From an uncultured Cohaesibacter sp. (GTDB taxonomy: Bacteria; Pseudomonadota; Alphaproteobacteria; Rhizobiales; Cohaesibacteraceae), in assembly GCF_963676275.1 (NCBI RefSeq), contig NZ_OY781091.1, forward strand, positions 4,855,001-4,919,000: DNA of 64,000 nt, in the 5' to 3' direction. The position numbers were made by a program, and so were the translations under genes. Below, piece by piece: positions 1 to 8,215 of the stretch. Below the pieces are notes generated by a model that saw only the letters and a program-made list of their open reading frames with translations, made no database searches and was not told where the DNA came from. Positions within the stretch are counted from its first letter, which is position 1; each line of letters starts with the position of its first letter.

Positions 1-831
1 CTCGCCCGTACCCATCAGCTTGATCGGCTTGCCGGTCACCGCCCGCATGGACAGCGCCGCACCACCGCGACCATCGCCATCAACGCGGGTCAGCACGATG
101 CCGGTGACATCGCAGCGCTCATCAAAACTCTTGGCCACATTGACCGCATCCTGACCGGTAAGACTATCGGCAACCAGCAGGATTTCATGCGGATTGGTAA
201 CCTTGCGGATTTCTTCCATCTCGACCATGAGAGGCTCATCCACATGAGTACGGCCCGCCGTATCGAGCATCACCACATCAAAGCCACCGAGCTTGGCGGC
301 ATTGATGGCGCGCGCAGCAATCTGTGTCGGCGTCTGGCCGGCCACGATCGGCAGCGTCGCGATGTCATTCTGCTCGCCCAGAACCCGCAGCTGTTCCTGC
401 GCCGCAGGACGCCGGGTATCGAGCGAGGCCATCAGAACCTTCTTGCGATCACGGGTCTGCAAACGCAGCGCGATCTTGGCCGTCGAGGTGGTTTTACCCG
501 AGCCCTGCAAACCGACCATCATGATGGGAACTGGTGCCGGAGCATTAAGGTCAATGACCCTGGCATCGGCCCCGAGCATCTCGACCAGCTGGTCATGCAC
601 CAGCTTGATCACCATCTGCGCCGGGCTGACCGACTTGATCACCTCGACACCAACAGCCTTTTCCTTCACCTGCTCGGTAAAGGCGCGCACAACATCAAGA
701 GCAACGTCTGCTTCGATCAGCGCGCGACGAACTTCGCGCAGCGCAGAATTGACATCGGACTCGCTAAGCGCACCGCGCTTGGAGAGCTTGTCAAAAATGC
801 CGCTCAGGCGATCTGATAGCGATTCAAACAT
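1..831 (-). CDS. ffh: Signal recognition particle protein Ffh (N-terminal part, cut by window edge)
   Basis: Ffh is the SRP GTPase that binds signal peptides on ribosomes and brings them to FtsY at the inner membrane. The visible 277 codons start at ATG 831 (MFESLSDRLSGIFDKL) and cover the helical N domain and most of the G domain. The P-loop GLQGSGKTT is near residues 107-115, DTAGRT near 190 and TRVDGDGRGG near 245. The rest of the G domain and the methionine-rich M domain lie beyond position 1. There is no overlapping competitor on the other strand. The family call is firm. Confidence 0.97.
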   Translation of the reverse strand, partial: MFESLSDRLSGIFDKLSKRGALSESDVNSALREVRRALIEADVALDVVRAFTEQVKEKAVGVEVIKSVSPAQMVIKLVHDQLVEMLGADARVIDLNAPAPVPIMMVGLQGSGKTTSTAKIALRLQTRDRKKVLMASLDTRRPAAQEQLRVLGEQNDIATLPIVAGQTPTQIAARAINAAKLGGFDVVMLDTAGRTHVDEPLMVEMEEIRKVTNPHEILLVADSLTGQDAVNVAKSFDERCDVTGIVLTRVDGDGRGGAALSMRAVTGKPIKLMGTGE

Positions 832-1099
832 GCATTGCTCCTTCGTTTCTTCCCATCTTCATGACATATACCCAATCTGGGTCTTCACCAGCCCTCTGCC
901 AACCATTTTCATGAAGAAAACCGCATAGCAAAAATCCATCCGAGGGCGCAACGCGCTGTCGAATGTGGACTTCCCGGTTCTCTTTACACCTTTACGGGAC
1001 CGGGTCAGTGGCTCAAATTGTCTTGTCTCGTGATGAGAATGGGCGGTTTCTACGCAATATTGCTCTCGACGTCAACCGGATTCAGCACCGGACAGCCGT

Positions 1100-1123
1100 A
1101 AAAAGCCAGATTTCTGGCCTTTT
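1100..1123 (-). terminator. Terminator of the HAD phosphatase gene
   Basis: Read on the minus strand, the arms AAAAGGCCAG and CTGGCTTTTT surround a 4-base loop, with one mismatch and a terminal T run. The hairpin overlaps the stop codon of the gene it ends. Confidence 0.7.
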
Positions 1124-1751
1124 ACAGTAGCACTTCGCGCAATTCATCGACCGAAGCGACAATTTGGTCTGTTCCGGCTGCCTCAAATTCTTGCCGCGAC
1201 CCATAGCCCCAGAGCAGCGATATGGTCTTCATGCCATTGGCCTTGGCCCCAAGAATATCATGCTTGCGGTCTCCCAGCATGATGGATGTCTTCGCATCCG
1301 CTGAGGTTTCCTTTAGCGCATAGGCAAGCAGATCCGCCTTGTTGCCGCGGGTTCCATCCAGCTCTGCGCCAAAGACCGCATCGAAATATCCCGCCAGCCC
1401 GAAGCGCTCCAGAATGGGATTGGCAAAGACATGGGGCTTGGATGTCGCCACATAGAGAGGATGCCCCGCCTCCTTCAGCTCAGCGAGCAATGGCTCAATG
1501 CCCGCATAAACCTCATTCTCGTAAAGCCCGGTCACGCTATAATGCTCCCGATAGGCAAGCACACCTTCCTCGGCGCGATCCTTGCCGACGATCAGCGCAA
1601 AGCTCTCCTGCAAGGGCGGGCCGATCACCCAGTCCAGATCATCGGGGCGCTCGGCAATGCCAAGCTTGTCGAGCGCGTAATGCACGGAACTGATGATGCC
1701 CGCTTTCGGGTCTGTCAGCGTACCATCAAGGTCAAAAAACAGAGAAGACAT
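1122..1751 (-). CDS. HAD-family hydrolase, phosphoglycolate-phosphatase-like
   Basis: This 209-residue protein has the HAD motif I FFDLDGTLTD at residues 5-14, with the nucleophile Asp at residue 7. It has a helical cap (about residues 18-80), motif II around VATSKP (about 101-106) and motif III/IV LGDRKHDILGAK near 160-171. These are typical of Gph-like phosphatases that remove phosphate from small metabolites such as 2-phosphoglycolate. The substrate cannot be read from the sequence. It is a single gene between ffh and a diguanylate cyclase, and its own terminator overlaps its stop. Confidence 0.85.
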   Translation of the reverse strand: MSSLFFDLDGTLTDPKAGIISSVHYALDKLGIAERPDDLDWVIGPPLQESFALIVGKDRAEEGVLAYREHYSVTGLYENEVYAGIEPLLAELKEAGHPLYVATSKPHVFANPILERFGLAGYFDAVFGAELDGTRGNKADLLAYALKETSADAKTSIMLGDRKHDILGAKANGMKTISLLWGYGSRQEFEAAGTDQIVASVDELREVLL

Positions 1752-1799
1752 GAAAATCCATCGTCAGAAAAACGGGCCAGATGCAGCCCGCAAAAGTTG

Positions 1800-3053
1800 C
1801 TAGAATATCTTCAGCGCCATGTTCGACTCGGTAAAGTCGCCATAGCCCTTGAAGTCGTCAGCCAAGACCTCGCGCAGACGCATGGACGGCTTGTAGGCCA
1901 GAACCCGATTGCGCCCCTCCTTCTTGGCCAGATACATGGCACAATCGGCAGCAGCAAACAGATGATCAAAGCTCTTTCCTGCCGTAGCCACCGATGCGAA
2001 GCCGATGCTGATGGTGAAATTGATAGGCAAGCCCTTGTAATCAAAGGGAGTATAGGCGATTTTACGACGCACACGATCCAGAATGGCCTTGTGATCATAC
2101 CCCTTCCCGGACAGATAGATGGCAAATTCTTCCCCGCCCATGCGCCCGAAAAGCGCCGATGTGGGCAAATGCAATTTGGCAATCTTGGCAAAATCGATCA
2201 GCACCTGATCACCGGCATCATGCCCATAGGTATCATTAACCTGCTTGAAGTGATCGAGATCCAGAATGGCCAGCACCGCTTCCGGTTCGGCTTCCCCCAG
2301 CACCTTGTTGATCTTGTTGACGAAAGCACGCCGATTGGCAATCCCGGTCAGGACATCTGTCTCCGAAGCGATCCGATGTCTCTGCTCGGCGCGATCCTTG
2401 ATCAGGATGATCGTTGAAATCGCCATCATCGTCGTATTGAAGAAAATTTCCAGCAGAAACAGCTTCCACCAGCCCGCTTCCATCCGGCTGTCAATCACCG
2501 GAGCAGGATTGATCAGGGCGTAATAGACCACAGATCCGCGAACAATCCCGTGAATGGTCAGAATGATCGAGGCCGGAAGTGCCATCGGCAGCTCCCTGTT
2601 TCCTTCTCCCCTGATGACAGCATGGGCATTCGTGAATGCGACGATCATGACGATGAAGGACTGAACCATGGCATTTCGGTTCGGATCATCATAGATCCAT
2701 GGCAGCAATTCCGCCGCTATCAGATAGAGTCCGGGCACCAGCATGAACAGCCAACCGGGCGTTTTCTGGCCATTAAATGCCCGAAAACCGGAGATCATGC
2801 CAATATTGGCAGCAAGAATAATCGCAGTGCTGAGAGCTGGAACAAAGGGCCCCAGAACCTCCTGCATGGCAAGAAGCGCCGCGCCAACCAGACCGAGCCC
2901 GTATGCGAGTGTCCAGTAGCCGGCCGCCGGTTCATGACCATTGCTGCGCCAGACCGTTGCCATCGTTGCAGCGGCAACGAGCAAAGAGAGAAAAAGACAA
3001 ACATAAATTGTCGCAATATCAAGCGAACTAAACATAGACAAAATGTCCCCCAA
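1800..3053 (-). CDS. Membrane-bound diguanylate cyclase (GGDEF domain)
   Basis: The first ~220 of 417 residues form about six or seven hydrophobic helices with short loops, so this is an integral membrane sensor. A C-terminal GGDEF domain follows: TDVLTGIANRRAF near 233-245, LDLDHFKQVNDTYGHDAGD near 264-282, and the active-site GGEEF near 305-315. The GGEEF variant is normally active and makes c-di-GMP from two GTP. The RxxD inhibitory site usually found just before this motif is absent, so product inhibition may be lost. A start at the second Met (3035) is equally possible. There is no partner gene in operon. Confidence 0.9.
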   Translation of the reverse strand: MGDILSMFSSLDIATIYVCLFLSLLVAAATMATVWRSNGHEPAAGYWTLAYGLGLVGAALLAMQEVLGPFVPALSTAIILAANIGMISGFRAFNGQKTPGWLFMLVPGLYLIAAELLPWIYDDPNRNAMVQSFIVMIVAFTNAHAVIRGEGNRELPMALPASIILTIHGIVRGSVVYYALINPAPVIDSRMEAGWWKLFLLEIFFNTTMMAISTIILIKDRAEQRHRIASETDVLTGIANRRAFVNKINKVLGEAEPEAVLAILDLDHFKQVNDTYGHDAGDQVLIDFAKIAKLHLPTSALFGRMGGEEFAIYLSGKGYDHKAILDRVRRKIAYTPFDYKGLPINFTISIGFASVATAGKSFDHLFAAADCAMYLAKKEGRNRVLAYKPSMRLREVLADDFKGYGDFTESNMALKIF

Positions 3054-3369
3054 TTGCAGTCAAGCTATTCCAAAACTCTAAAGATAATCATAATTTAACC
3101 GCTGATATGGGCGGCAAAGGCGCCTTTGAACACAGATGCATCCGGCCTTTGATGACGCAAAGCCTCTTTTGCGTCTGTTTGGTTTGAAACCGGCAATTTG
3201 ACGGTGTCGATTGGTCAAAATGCAAGACTGGCATCAACAGACAACATTTGCGCACAGGCCAGCCTCTATCATTTTCTGCCAAAAAGGGTAGATTGCGCTC
3301 AACGAGAAAATAACGCCTTCAGGCTTTAAAACAGCCAATAAGGCCAAGAGAAAGCCTACGGAGACCCGG
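3054..3369. other. Intergenic region with one hairpin
   Basis: This gap separates divergent genes and should hold both promoters. The only structure seen is an 8-bp inverted repeat, GACGCAAA (3154-3161) and TTTGCGTC (3168-3175), with a 6-base loop. It could be an operator or a weak terminator. No gene is supported. Confidence 0.5.
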
Positions 3370-4464
3370 ATGTCACCTTCATCTTCGGAACAAAAAACAC
3401 ATGTCTGGCTGCGCGATGAAGACCGCAGCACCGAACGGCGCACCGCGCTCACACCCAAAAACGCTCAGAAGCTGATCGAAAATGGCTTTGCCGTAACGGT
3501 CGAGAAAAGCAGCAAGCGCGTCTGCCCGAATGAGGATTACGAGGCCGTCGGTTGCACATTGGCCGAGCCGCGTTCCTGGGTGAACGCCCCCAAGGACGCA
3601 GTCATTCTGGGCCTCAAAGAACTGGCAGAAACACCCGAAAAGCTGCCCCACCGCATGATCCATTTTGCCCATATCTACAAGGATCAGACGGGTTGGGAAA
3701 AGGAAATGGCCCGCTTCGTCAATGGCGAAGGCCTGCTTTATGACATCGAATTCCTGACCAATGAGAACGGCCGCCGCGTCGCCGCTTTCGGCTATTGGGC
3801 CGGATGGATGGGGGCAGCTCTGGGTGCTTTCCGCCTGCTGGAGCGCCGCGCTGGACGCAATCAGATCACCAAAGGCGTTTCCCCCTTTGAAAGTCAGGAA
3901 GTCATCATCGAGCAATTGAAGGCGCTGGCCTCTGAAGTGGATGGCGATTTGCCAACGGCGATCGTGATCGGGGCCAAGGGTCGCTCGGGAACCGGTGCCA
4001 GCCAGTGTCTGGAAGCCATCGGCATGAAGGTGACCAAATGGGACATCGAGGAAACCCGGCTGCTCGACCGCAAGGCGCTGCTCTCCCATGACCTGATGGT
4101 CAACTGCGTGTTGATGTTCGGTCCGGGCCTGCTGCTGGCCAACAAAACCCATCTGGCCGATGCCGAATGCAATATGAAGGTCATCTCCGACGTATCCTGC
4201 GATCCCTTCTCCGATTTCAATCCGCTGCCCATTTATGAGGCGCCGACCAGTTGGGAAGAGCCTGTTATCGAAGTTGCCAAAAATGGCGCGGGCGATGCGG
4301 TGGAAGTCACCTCGATCGACAATCTGCCCTCCCTGCTGCCAGCGCAGGCTGCCGAAGAATTTTCCGACCAGTTCATCACCTCGCTTTTAGAGTTTGACGA
4401 GGGCATCGAATGGCAGAATGCCAAGGCAAAATTTGAAGAGATCAGAAAGAGAGCTGGGCTCTAG
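3370..4464 (+). CDS. Saccharopine dehydrogenase (NAD+, L-lysine-forming type)
   Basis: The 364-residue product resembles the Lys1-type saccharopine dehydrogenases related to alanine dehydrogenase. It has an N-terminal substrate domain (LRDEDRSTERRTALTP near residues 14-29, HFAHIYKDQ near 98-106) and a Rossmann-like NAD domain with VIGAKGRSGTGA near 197-208. Such enzymes interconvert saccharopine with lysine plus 2-oxoglutarate. In alphaproteobacteria the role, lysine breakdown or another oxidation, is not settled. The start ATG 3370 follows GGAGACCC. A strong terminator follows and the gene appears monocistronic. Confidence 0.85.
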   Translation: MSPSSSEQKTHVWLRDEDRSTERRTALTPKNAQKLIENGFAVTVEKSSKRVCPNEDYEAVGCTLAEPRSWVNAPKDAVILGLKELAETPEKLPHRMIHFAHIYKDQTGWEKEMARFVNGEGLLYDIEFLTNENGRRVAAFGYWAGWMGAALGAFRLLERRAGRNQITKGVSPFESQEVIIEQLKALASEVDGDLPTAIVIGAKGRSGTGASQCLEAIGMKVTKWDIEETRLLDRKALLSHDLMVNCVLMFGPGLLLANKTHLADAECNMKVISDVSCDPFSDFNPLPIYEAPTSWEEPVIEVAKNGAGDAVEVTSIDNLPSLLPAQAAEEFSDQFITSLLEFDEGIEWQNAKAKFEEIRKRAGL

Positions 4465-4526
4465 TTTTCTGTCAGCCTCTGCAAGCTGAAAATCTGAAAA
4501 ACCACGTCAATTTGAACGATTAAAAC

Positions 4527-4557
4527 AAGGGTGCGAGCAAATATCGCACCCTTTTTC
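4527..4557 (+). terminator. Rho-independent terminator after saccharopine dehydrogenase
   Basis: A perfect 10-bp stem, AAGGGTGCGA and TCGCACCCTT, closes a 7-base loop and is followed by TTTC. It sits 62 bp after the stop codon. Confidence 0.9.
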
Positions 4558-4837
4558 TTTGCGATTGCCACCCCTGACCAACTAATTGCCAATCGCAATT
4601 GCTGCAATTTTCACAAAACTGAAATTAAGGGCCTTTCTACTGATAGCGCTTTTCTGCGACCAGTCCTGTTGCTGGCCCATTGAAAGCAGACTCCAGAAGC
4701 GGACTTCACTCACGGAAAATTCATCACCGCGATGAAATTAAGTCATTTTATCAGTAGAAAACCTGATTATATAATCTTGTAGCCATATTTCTTGGCCACC
4801 ATGACCGGACTATTTGATGCAAAAATGGGGACCAACC
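4558..4837. other. Leader and promoter region of the cytochrome pair with a widely spaced inverted repeat
   Basis: TTTCTACTGATA (4634-4645) returns as its exact reverse complement TATCAGTAGAAA (4749-4760), 103 bp apart. The second copy lies about 80 bp before the cytochrome c' start. The spacing is too long for a terminator. Paired operator sites are the simplest reading. No gene is supported here. Confidence 0.5.
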
Positions 4838-5281
4838 ATGCACAAAATCGCTCTTGCCACCATTGCCTTGTCATTGATTGCAGCACCAGCCCTTGCCGGC
4901 ACGAATGAAGATGCAGTTGCTGAACGTCAGGCCTATTTCAAAAAACTTGGCGGGGAAATGAAACCTCTCGCCCAGATGCTAAAAGGCGACTATGACGCCG
5001 CCGCCGCCCAGCAGCATGCAGACGCACTGGCCGAACTCTCGACCAAGGATGTCAGCGCCCTGTTTGTCGAAGGCACATCCAATGCCGATATGGCCGGAAA
5101 AACCGAAGCTCTGCCAGCAATCTGGGAAGATATGGATGGCTTTGCCGCCAAATATCAGGCTTTTGCTTCCGCAGCCGCCAATCTCAAGGCTGAAGCCGGT
5201 AAGGGCAAAGGCCAGCTGGCTGCCGCCTTCGGCCCCGTCGGAGCCTCCTGCAAAAGCTGCCATGACAGCTTCCGCGAATAG
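4838..5281 (+). CDS. Class II cytochrome c (cytochrome c')
   Basis: The 147-residue precursor begins with a clear Sec signal peptide (MHKIALATIALSLIAAPALAG) cut after ALA, so the protein is periplasmic. Near the C-terminus it has the haem motif CKSCH, the usual place in four-helix cytochromes c'. Family members bind NO or carry electrons. The ATG at 4838 follows TGGGGACC; an upstream in-frame TTG at 4814 is less likely. A cytochrome b561-type gene starts ~95 bp downstream on the same strand, a common pairing in which the membrane cytochrome delivers electrons to the soluble one. Confidence 0.9.
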   Translation: MHKIALATIALSLIAAPALAGTNEDAVAERQAYFKKLGGEMKPLAQMLKGDYDAAAAQQHADALAELSTKDVSALFVEGTSNADMAGKTEALPAIWEDMDGFAAKYQAFASAAANLKAEAGKGKGQLAAAFGPVGASCKSCHDSFRE

Positions 5282-5376
5282 TTGCCCAAGAGCCGGATTG
5301 CCATCATCAATCCGGCTCAATTCCTGCCTATTTTATTGAAATGATATTCCATCTCTACAAGCGAACAGGCTTTCCC

Positions 5377-5985
5377 ATGACAGAGCAGCCCGAACAGGAC
5401 ACCACCCTCGAACGCATCCGCCTTTGGGATCCCGCCATCCGGCTCTTTCACTGGGCGCTTGTCCTTTGCGTCGTTGCCGCCTGGGGATTGGGCGAATTCG
5501 GCCCCGATATCATGACGCTGCATTTCTATTTCGGCTATGCAATCACGGCCCTGCTCGGCTTTCGCCTGATCTGGGGTCTGATCGGGCCGAAAGTGGTGCG
5601 CTTTAGCCATTTCTTCCATGGCCCGAAAACCACCCTCACCTATGCGTCAAAAATAATGCAAAGAAAACCGAGCTACTGGCGCGGCCACAATCCGGTCGGC
5701 GCATTGGCCGCCTTTGCCCTGCTGGGGCTGCTGATCGCGCAAGTTGCAAGCGGCCTGATGGGTGATCCTGATGATTATATCAATGTCGGACCGCTCGCTA
5801 ACTGGGTTGGCTATGACAATGCAACAATGGCGATGAATATTCACGAAACACTGGCCCCCCTGCTGCTGCTGATGGTCATCATCCATATCGCTGCCATTGC
5901 CTTCTACAAGATCTGGAAGCATGAAGACCTGATCAAACCGATGATCACCGGCTGGAAATGGGTCAAAAAGGCTGAAGACAACTGA
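5377..5985 (+). CDS. Cytochrome b561-family membrane protein
   Basis: The ~202-residue protein has four or five transmembrane helices and conserved histidines that can ligate two b haems: LFHW near residue 22, LHFYFGY near 48, HNPVGAL near 106, and a His pair in the last helix (NIHETLAPLL, MVIIHIAAI, about 157-176). It belongs to the prokaryotic b561/NiFe-hydrogenase b-type group, which moves electrons between the quinone pool and periplasmic acceptors. Its likely partner is the cytochrome c' encoded just upstream. An upstream in-frame ATG at 5341 exists but is less convincing. Confidence 0.85.
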   Translation: MTEQPEQDTTLERIRLWDPAIRLFHWALVLCVVAAWGLGEFGPDIMTLHFYFGYAITALLGFRLIWGLIGPKVVRFSHFFHGPKTTLTYASKIMQRKPSYWRGHNPVGALAAFALLGLLIAQVASGLMGDPDDYINVGPLANWVGYDNATMAMNIHETLAPLLLLMVIIHIAAIAFYKIWKHEDLIKPMITGWKWVKKAEDN

Positions 5986-5999
5986 TCCGGCAACAGGCA

Positions 6000-6455
6000 C
6001 TAAATGGTGCTGAGCAAAATACTCGTCTCGCTGTTCAGCACCCCTTCAATCAGACGCACCTCGCGCAAGACCCTGTCAAAATCCGACAGGGAAGCGGCCT
6101 GAATTTCTGCCACAAGATCCCACGCCCCGTTGGTTGTGTGCAGGGTGTGCAGTTCCGGCATGCCCCGCAATTTACGGATCACCTGTGAGGTTGATTTTCC
6201 CACCACCTCGATCAACATGATCGCGCGGATGCCATCGAGCTCATAATCTTCCCGCACGCGCACGGTGTAACCCAGTATCGCACCCGACTCCATCAGACGG
6301 TCCAGCCTGTTCTGAACCGTTCCGCGCGAAACATGCAATATGTCGGCAAGCTTGGACAGCGGCGCTCTTCCATCATGGCGCAGAAGCGAAATGAGATCAC
6401 GATCCAACTGGTCGAAAATATGTTTGGCTTGTTGTTCGCTCATGGCTGTGACCAT
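6000..6455 (-). CDS. Lrp/AsnC-family transcriptional regulator
   Basis: This 151-residue regulator has an N-terminal winged HTH (LDRDLISLLRHDGRAPLSKL, then SRGTVQNRLDRL, about residues 17-55) and a C-terminal RAM ligand domain with GAWDLVAEI near 110. Lrp-family proteins sense amino acids and often control a divergent gene. Here that gene is ornithine cyclodeaminase, whose start is 226 bp away, so ornithine, arginine or proline control is a reasonable inference. The start is uncertain between ATG 6455 and ATG 6443; the AAGGGGAA just before 6455 is unusually close. Confidence 0.9.
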   Translation of the reverse strand: MVTAMSEQQAKHIFDQLDRDLISLLRHDGRAPLSKLADILHVSRGTVQNRLDRLMESGAILGYTVRVREDYELDGIRAIMLIEVVGKSTSQVIRKLRGMPELHTLHTTNGAWDLVAEIQAASLSDFDRVLREVRLIEGVLNSETSILLSTI

Positions 6456-6521
6456 TTCCCCTTCATTCCACCAAATTTAGCAAATTGCGCAAAAACAACT
6501 ATAAATTTTGACATTGGCTTA

Positions 6522-6647
6522 TCATTTCTTGAGGGATTTTGCCATTTTGTCTGACAATTTGTCCCGGTATTCTTGAAAGAACAGCATGGCCAGCAGCAGC
6601 ATCGGCGTGTAATTGCCAGTCGCTCCCATCGCTTTTTCGACCATCAT
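6522..6647 (-). CDS. Possible small membrane protein (41 residues)
   Basis: A short reading frame in the lrp-ocd gap starts MMVEKAMGATGNYTP, continues into a hydrophobic stretch (MLLLAMLFF) and ends in a Lys/Asp-rich tail. GGAAAG lies about 6-7 bases before the double ATG. The composition is more protein-like than most shadow frames, but it overlaps the ocd promoter region and has no recognised family. Treat it as a candidate only. Confidence 0.2.
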   Translation of the reverse strand: MMVEKAMGATGNYTPMLLLAMLFFQEYRDKLSDKMAKSLKK

Positions 6648-6681
6648 CACCGCTTTCCAGAAGAATCCAGGAAATATTAAA

Positions 6682-7751
6682 ATGACAGCACCACAGAAAG
6701 ATAGGCTCAATCTCGTTCCATTTGTCAGCGTTGATAACATGATGAAACTGATCCTATCGATTGGCGTCGAAGAAGCCATTGAAGGGATTGCCGCCCAGAT
6801 CGAAAAGGATTTCAAACGGTGGGAAAGCTTTGACAAGACACCGCGCATTGCGTCCCATTCAAAGGAAGGCGTCATCGAGCTGATGCCAACCAGCGATGGT
6901 GAGGTCTATGGCTTCAAATATGTCAACGGCCACCCGAAAAACACCAAGGAAGGGCTGCAAACGGTAACCGCCTTCGGCCTTCTGGCTGATGTCTATACCG
7001 GCTATCCGGTTTTGCTGACGGAAATGACCATCCTGACCGCGCTGCGCACCGCGGCGACCTCGGCCGTGGCGGCCAAATATCTCGCCCCCAAAGGGGCCAA
7101 AATCATGGCCATGATCGGCAATGGTGCCCAATGCGAATTTCAGGCTTTGGCTTTTAAACGCATCTGCGGCATCGAAACCGTGCGCCTGTTCGACATAGAC
7201 CCGATCGCCACCGACAAGGCGGAATTTAATCTGCGCGACTCCGGCCTCAAGGTCATTCGCACTTCCAGCCATCAGGAATGCGTCTCCGGTGCCGATATCA
7301 TCACCACCTGCACGGCGGACAAGCAATGCGCCACCATCCTGACCGACAATATGGTCGGATCGGGGCAGCATATCAACGCCATCGGCGGCGATTGCCCGGG
7401 CAAGACCGAGCTGCATCGAGATATCCTGCTGCGCTCGGACATTTTCGTGGAATATCCGCCACAAACCCGCGTAGAGGGCGAATTCAGCAGCTTGACCCCG
7501 ATCATCCGGTCAGGGAACTCTGGAAGGTGATGACAGGGCAGGAAGCCGGACGCACCTCAGAAAGCCAGATCACCCTGTTTGATTCCGTCGGCTTTGCCAT
7601 CGAGGATTTTTCCGCCCTTCGCTATATCTATGATGTCATCAAGGGTACCCGCTTCTATGATGACCTGGACATGCTGGCCGACCCGGACGAACCGCGTGAT
7701 CTTTATGGCATGGTGCGTCGGGCCGAAAAGGCACTGGCCGCAGCTGAGTGA
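6682..7751 (+). pseudogene. Ornithine cyclodeaminase, broken by a one-base deletion
   Basis: The product converts L-ornithine to L-proline and ammonia with NAD; it belongs to the OCD/mu-crystallin family. Reading from ATG 6682, the first frame runs to a stop at 7530, with the Rossmann region MAMIGNGAQCEFQALAF near residues 145-161. The conserved C-terminal part (QQLDPDHPVRELWKVMTG onwards) continues in the frame ending at 7751. The frames join at GAATTC (7480-7485), where family members would read GAAATTC, so one A is missing. The repaired protein would be ~356 residues, normal for the family. It may be a true pseudogene or a sequencing error. It is divergent from an Lrp-type regulator. Confidence 0.85.
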
Positions 7752-7791
7752 CAAGCTTCACCGGGCATAATCGAAAATCTAATTTTTAAGG

Positions 7792-7822
7792 AGGGTCTCT
7801 GCCGAAGGGCAGCGGCCCTTTT
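7792..7822 (+). terminator. Terminator after ornithine cyclodeaminase
   Basis: The arms AGGGTCTCTGCC and GGCAGCGGCCCT pair with one wobble and one mismatch around a GAAG loop, then TTTT. It lies 40 bp past the stop. Confidence 0.6.
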
Positions 7823-8215
7823 GCTTTATGCCAGATCCTGCCCGCTTATACGGCTTTCCCCTTATACCAAAGAATGACCAATTGGCAATTTGGTATATTT
7901 CAAGAAAAAACAGTCATATCATTCTTTTTTATCCAGAATCAGCAAGATTAAAAATACAAACTAGTTCAAAAACTCATGGAGGTTCCTTGCCTCTGACAGC
8001 GCGTCTAAGCAATTGGTGGTATATTACCTGTATCAACATCGCAAAAGGCGAGATTATACCTCCATATTACATACCAAAGAGCAATACCACTCTCCTAGAC
8101 GCTCTGCTATCGCCTTATCATAATAGTTTGAAAACAATCGCCCGAGCCTCATCGCACCAAATATGCTCAAGGGGAATGGTGCTCAATTTCAATAGACGAG
8201 TTCTGGGAGGAACGC
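7823..8215. other. AT-rich leader region of acs
   Basis: This ~390 bp stretch is clearly AT-richer than its neighbours. A 148-codon open frame crosses it but overlaps the acs start and has no protein-like composition. The region probably holds the acs promoter and a regulator site; no specific motif was recognised. Confidence 0.4.

Noticed and set aside
7478-7486. Programmed -1 frameshift in ornithine cyclodeaminase
   Set aside because: There is no slippery heptamer or obvious downstream stem at the junction; loss of one A explains it more simply.
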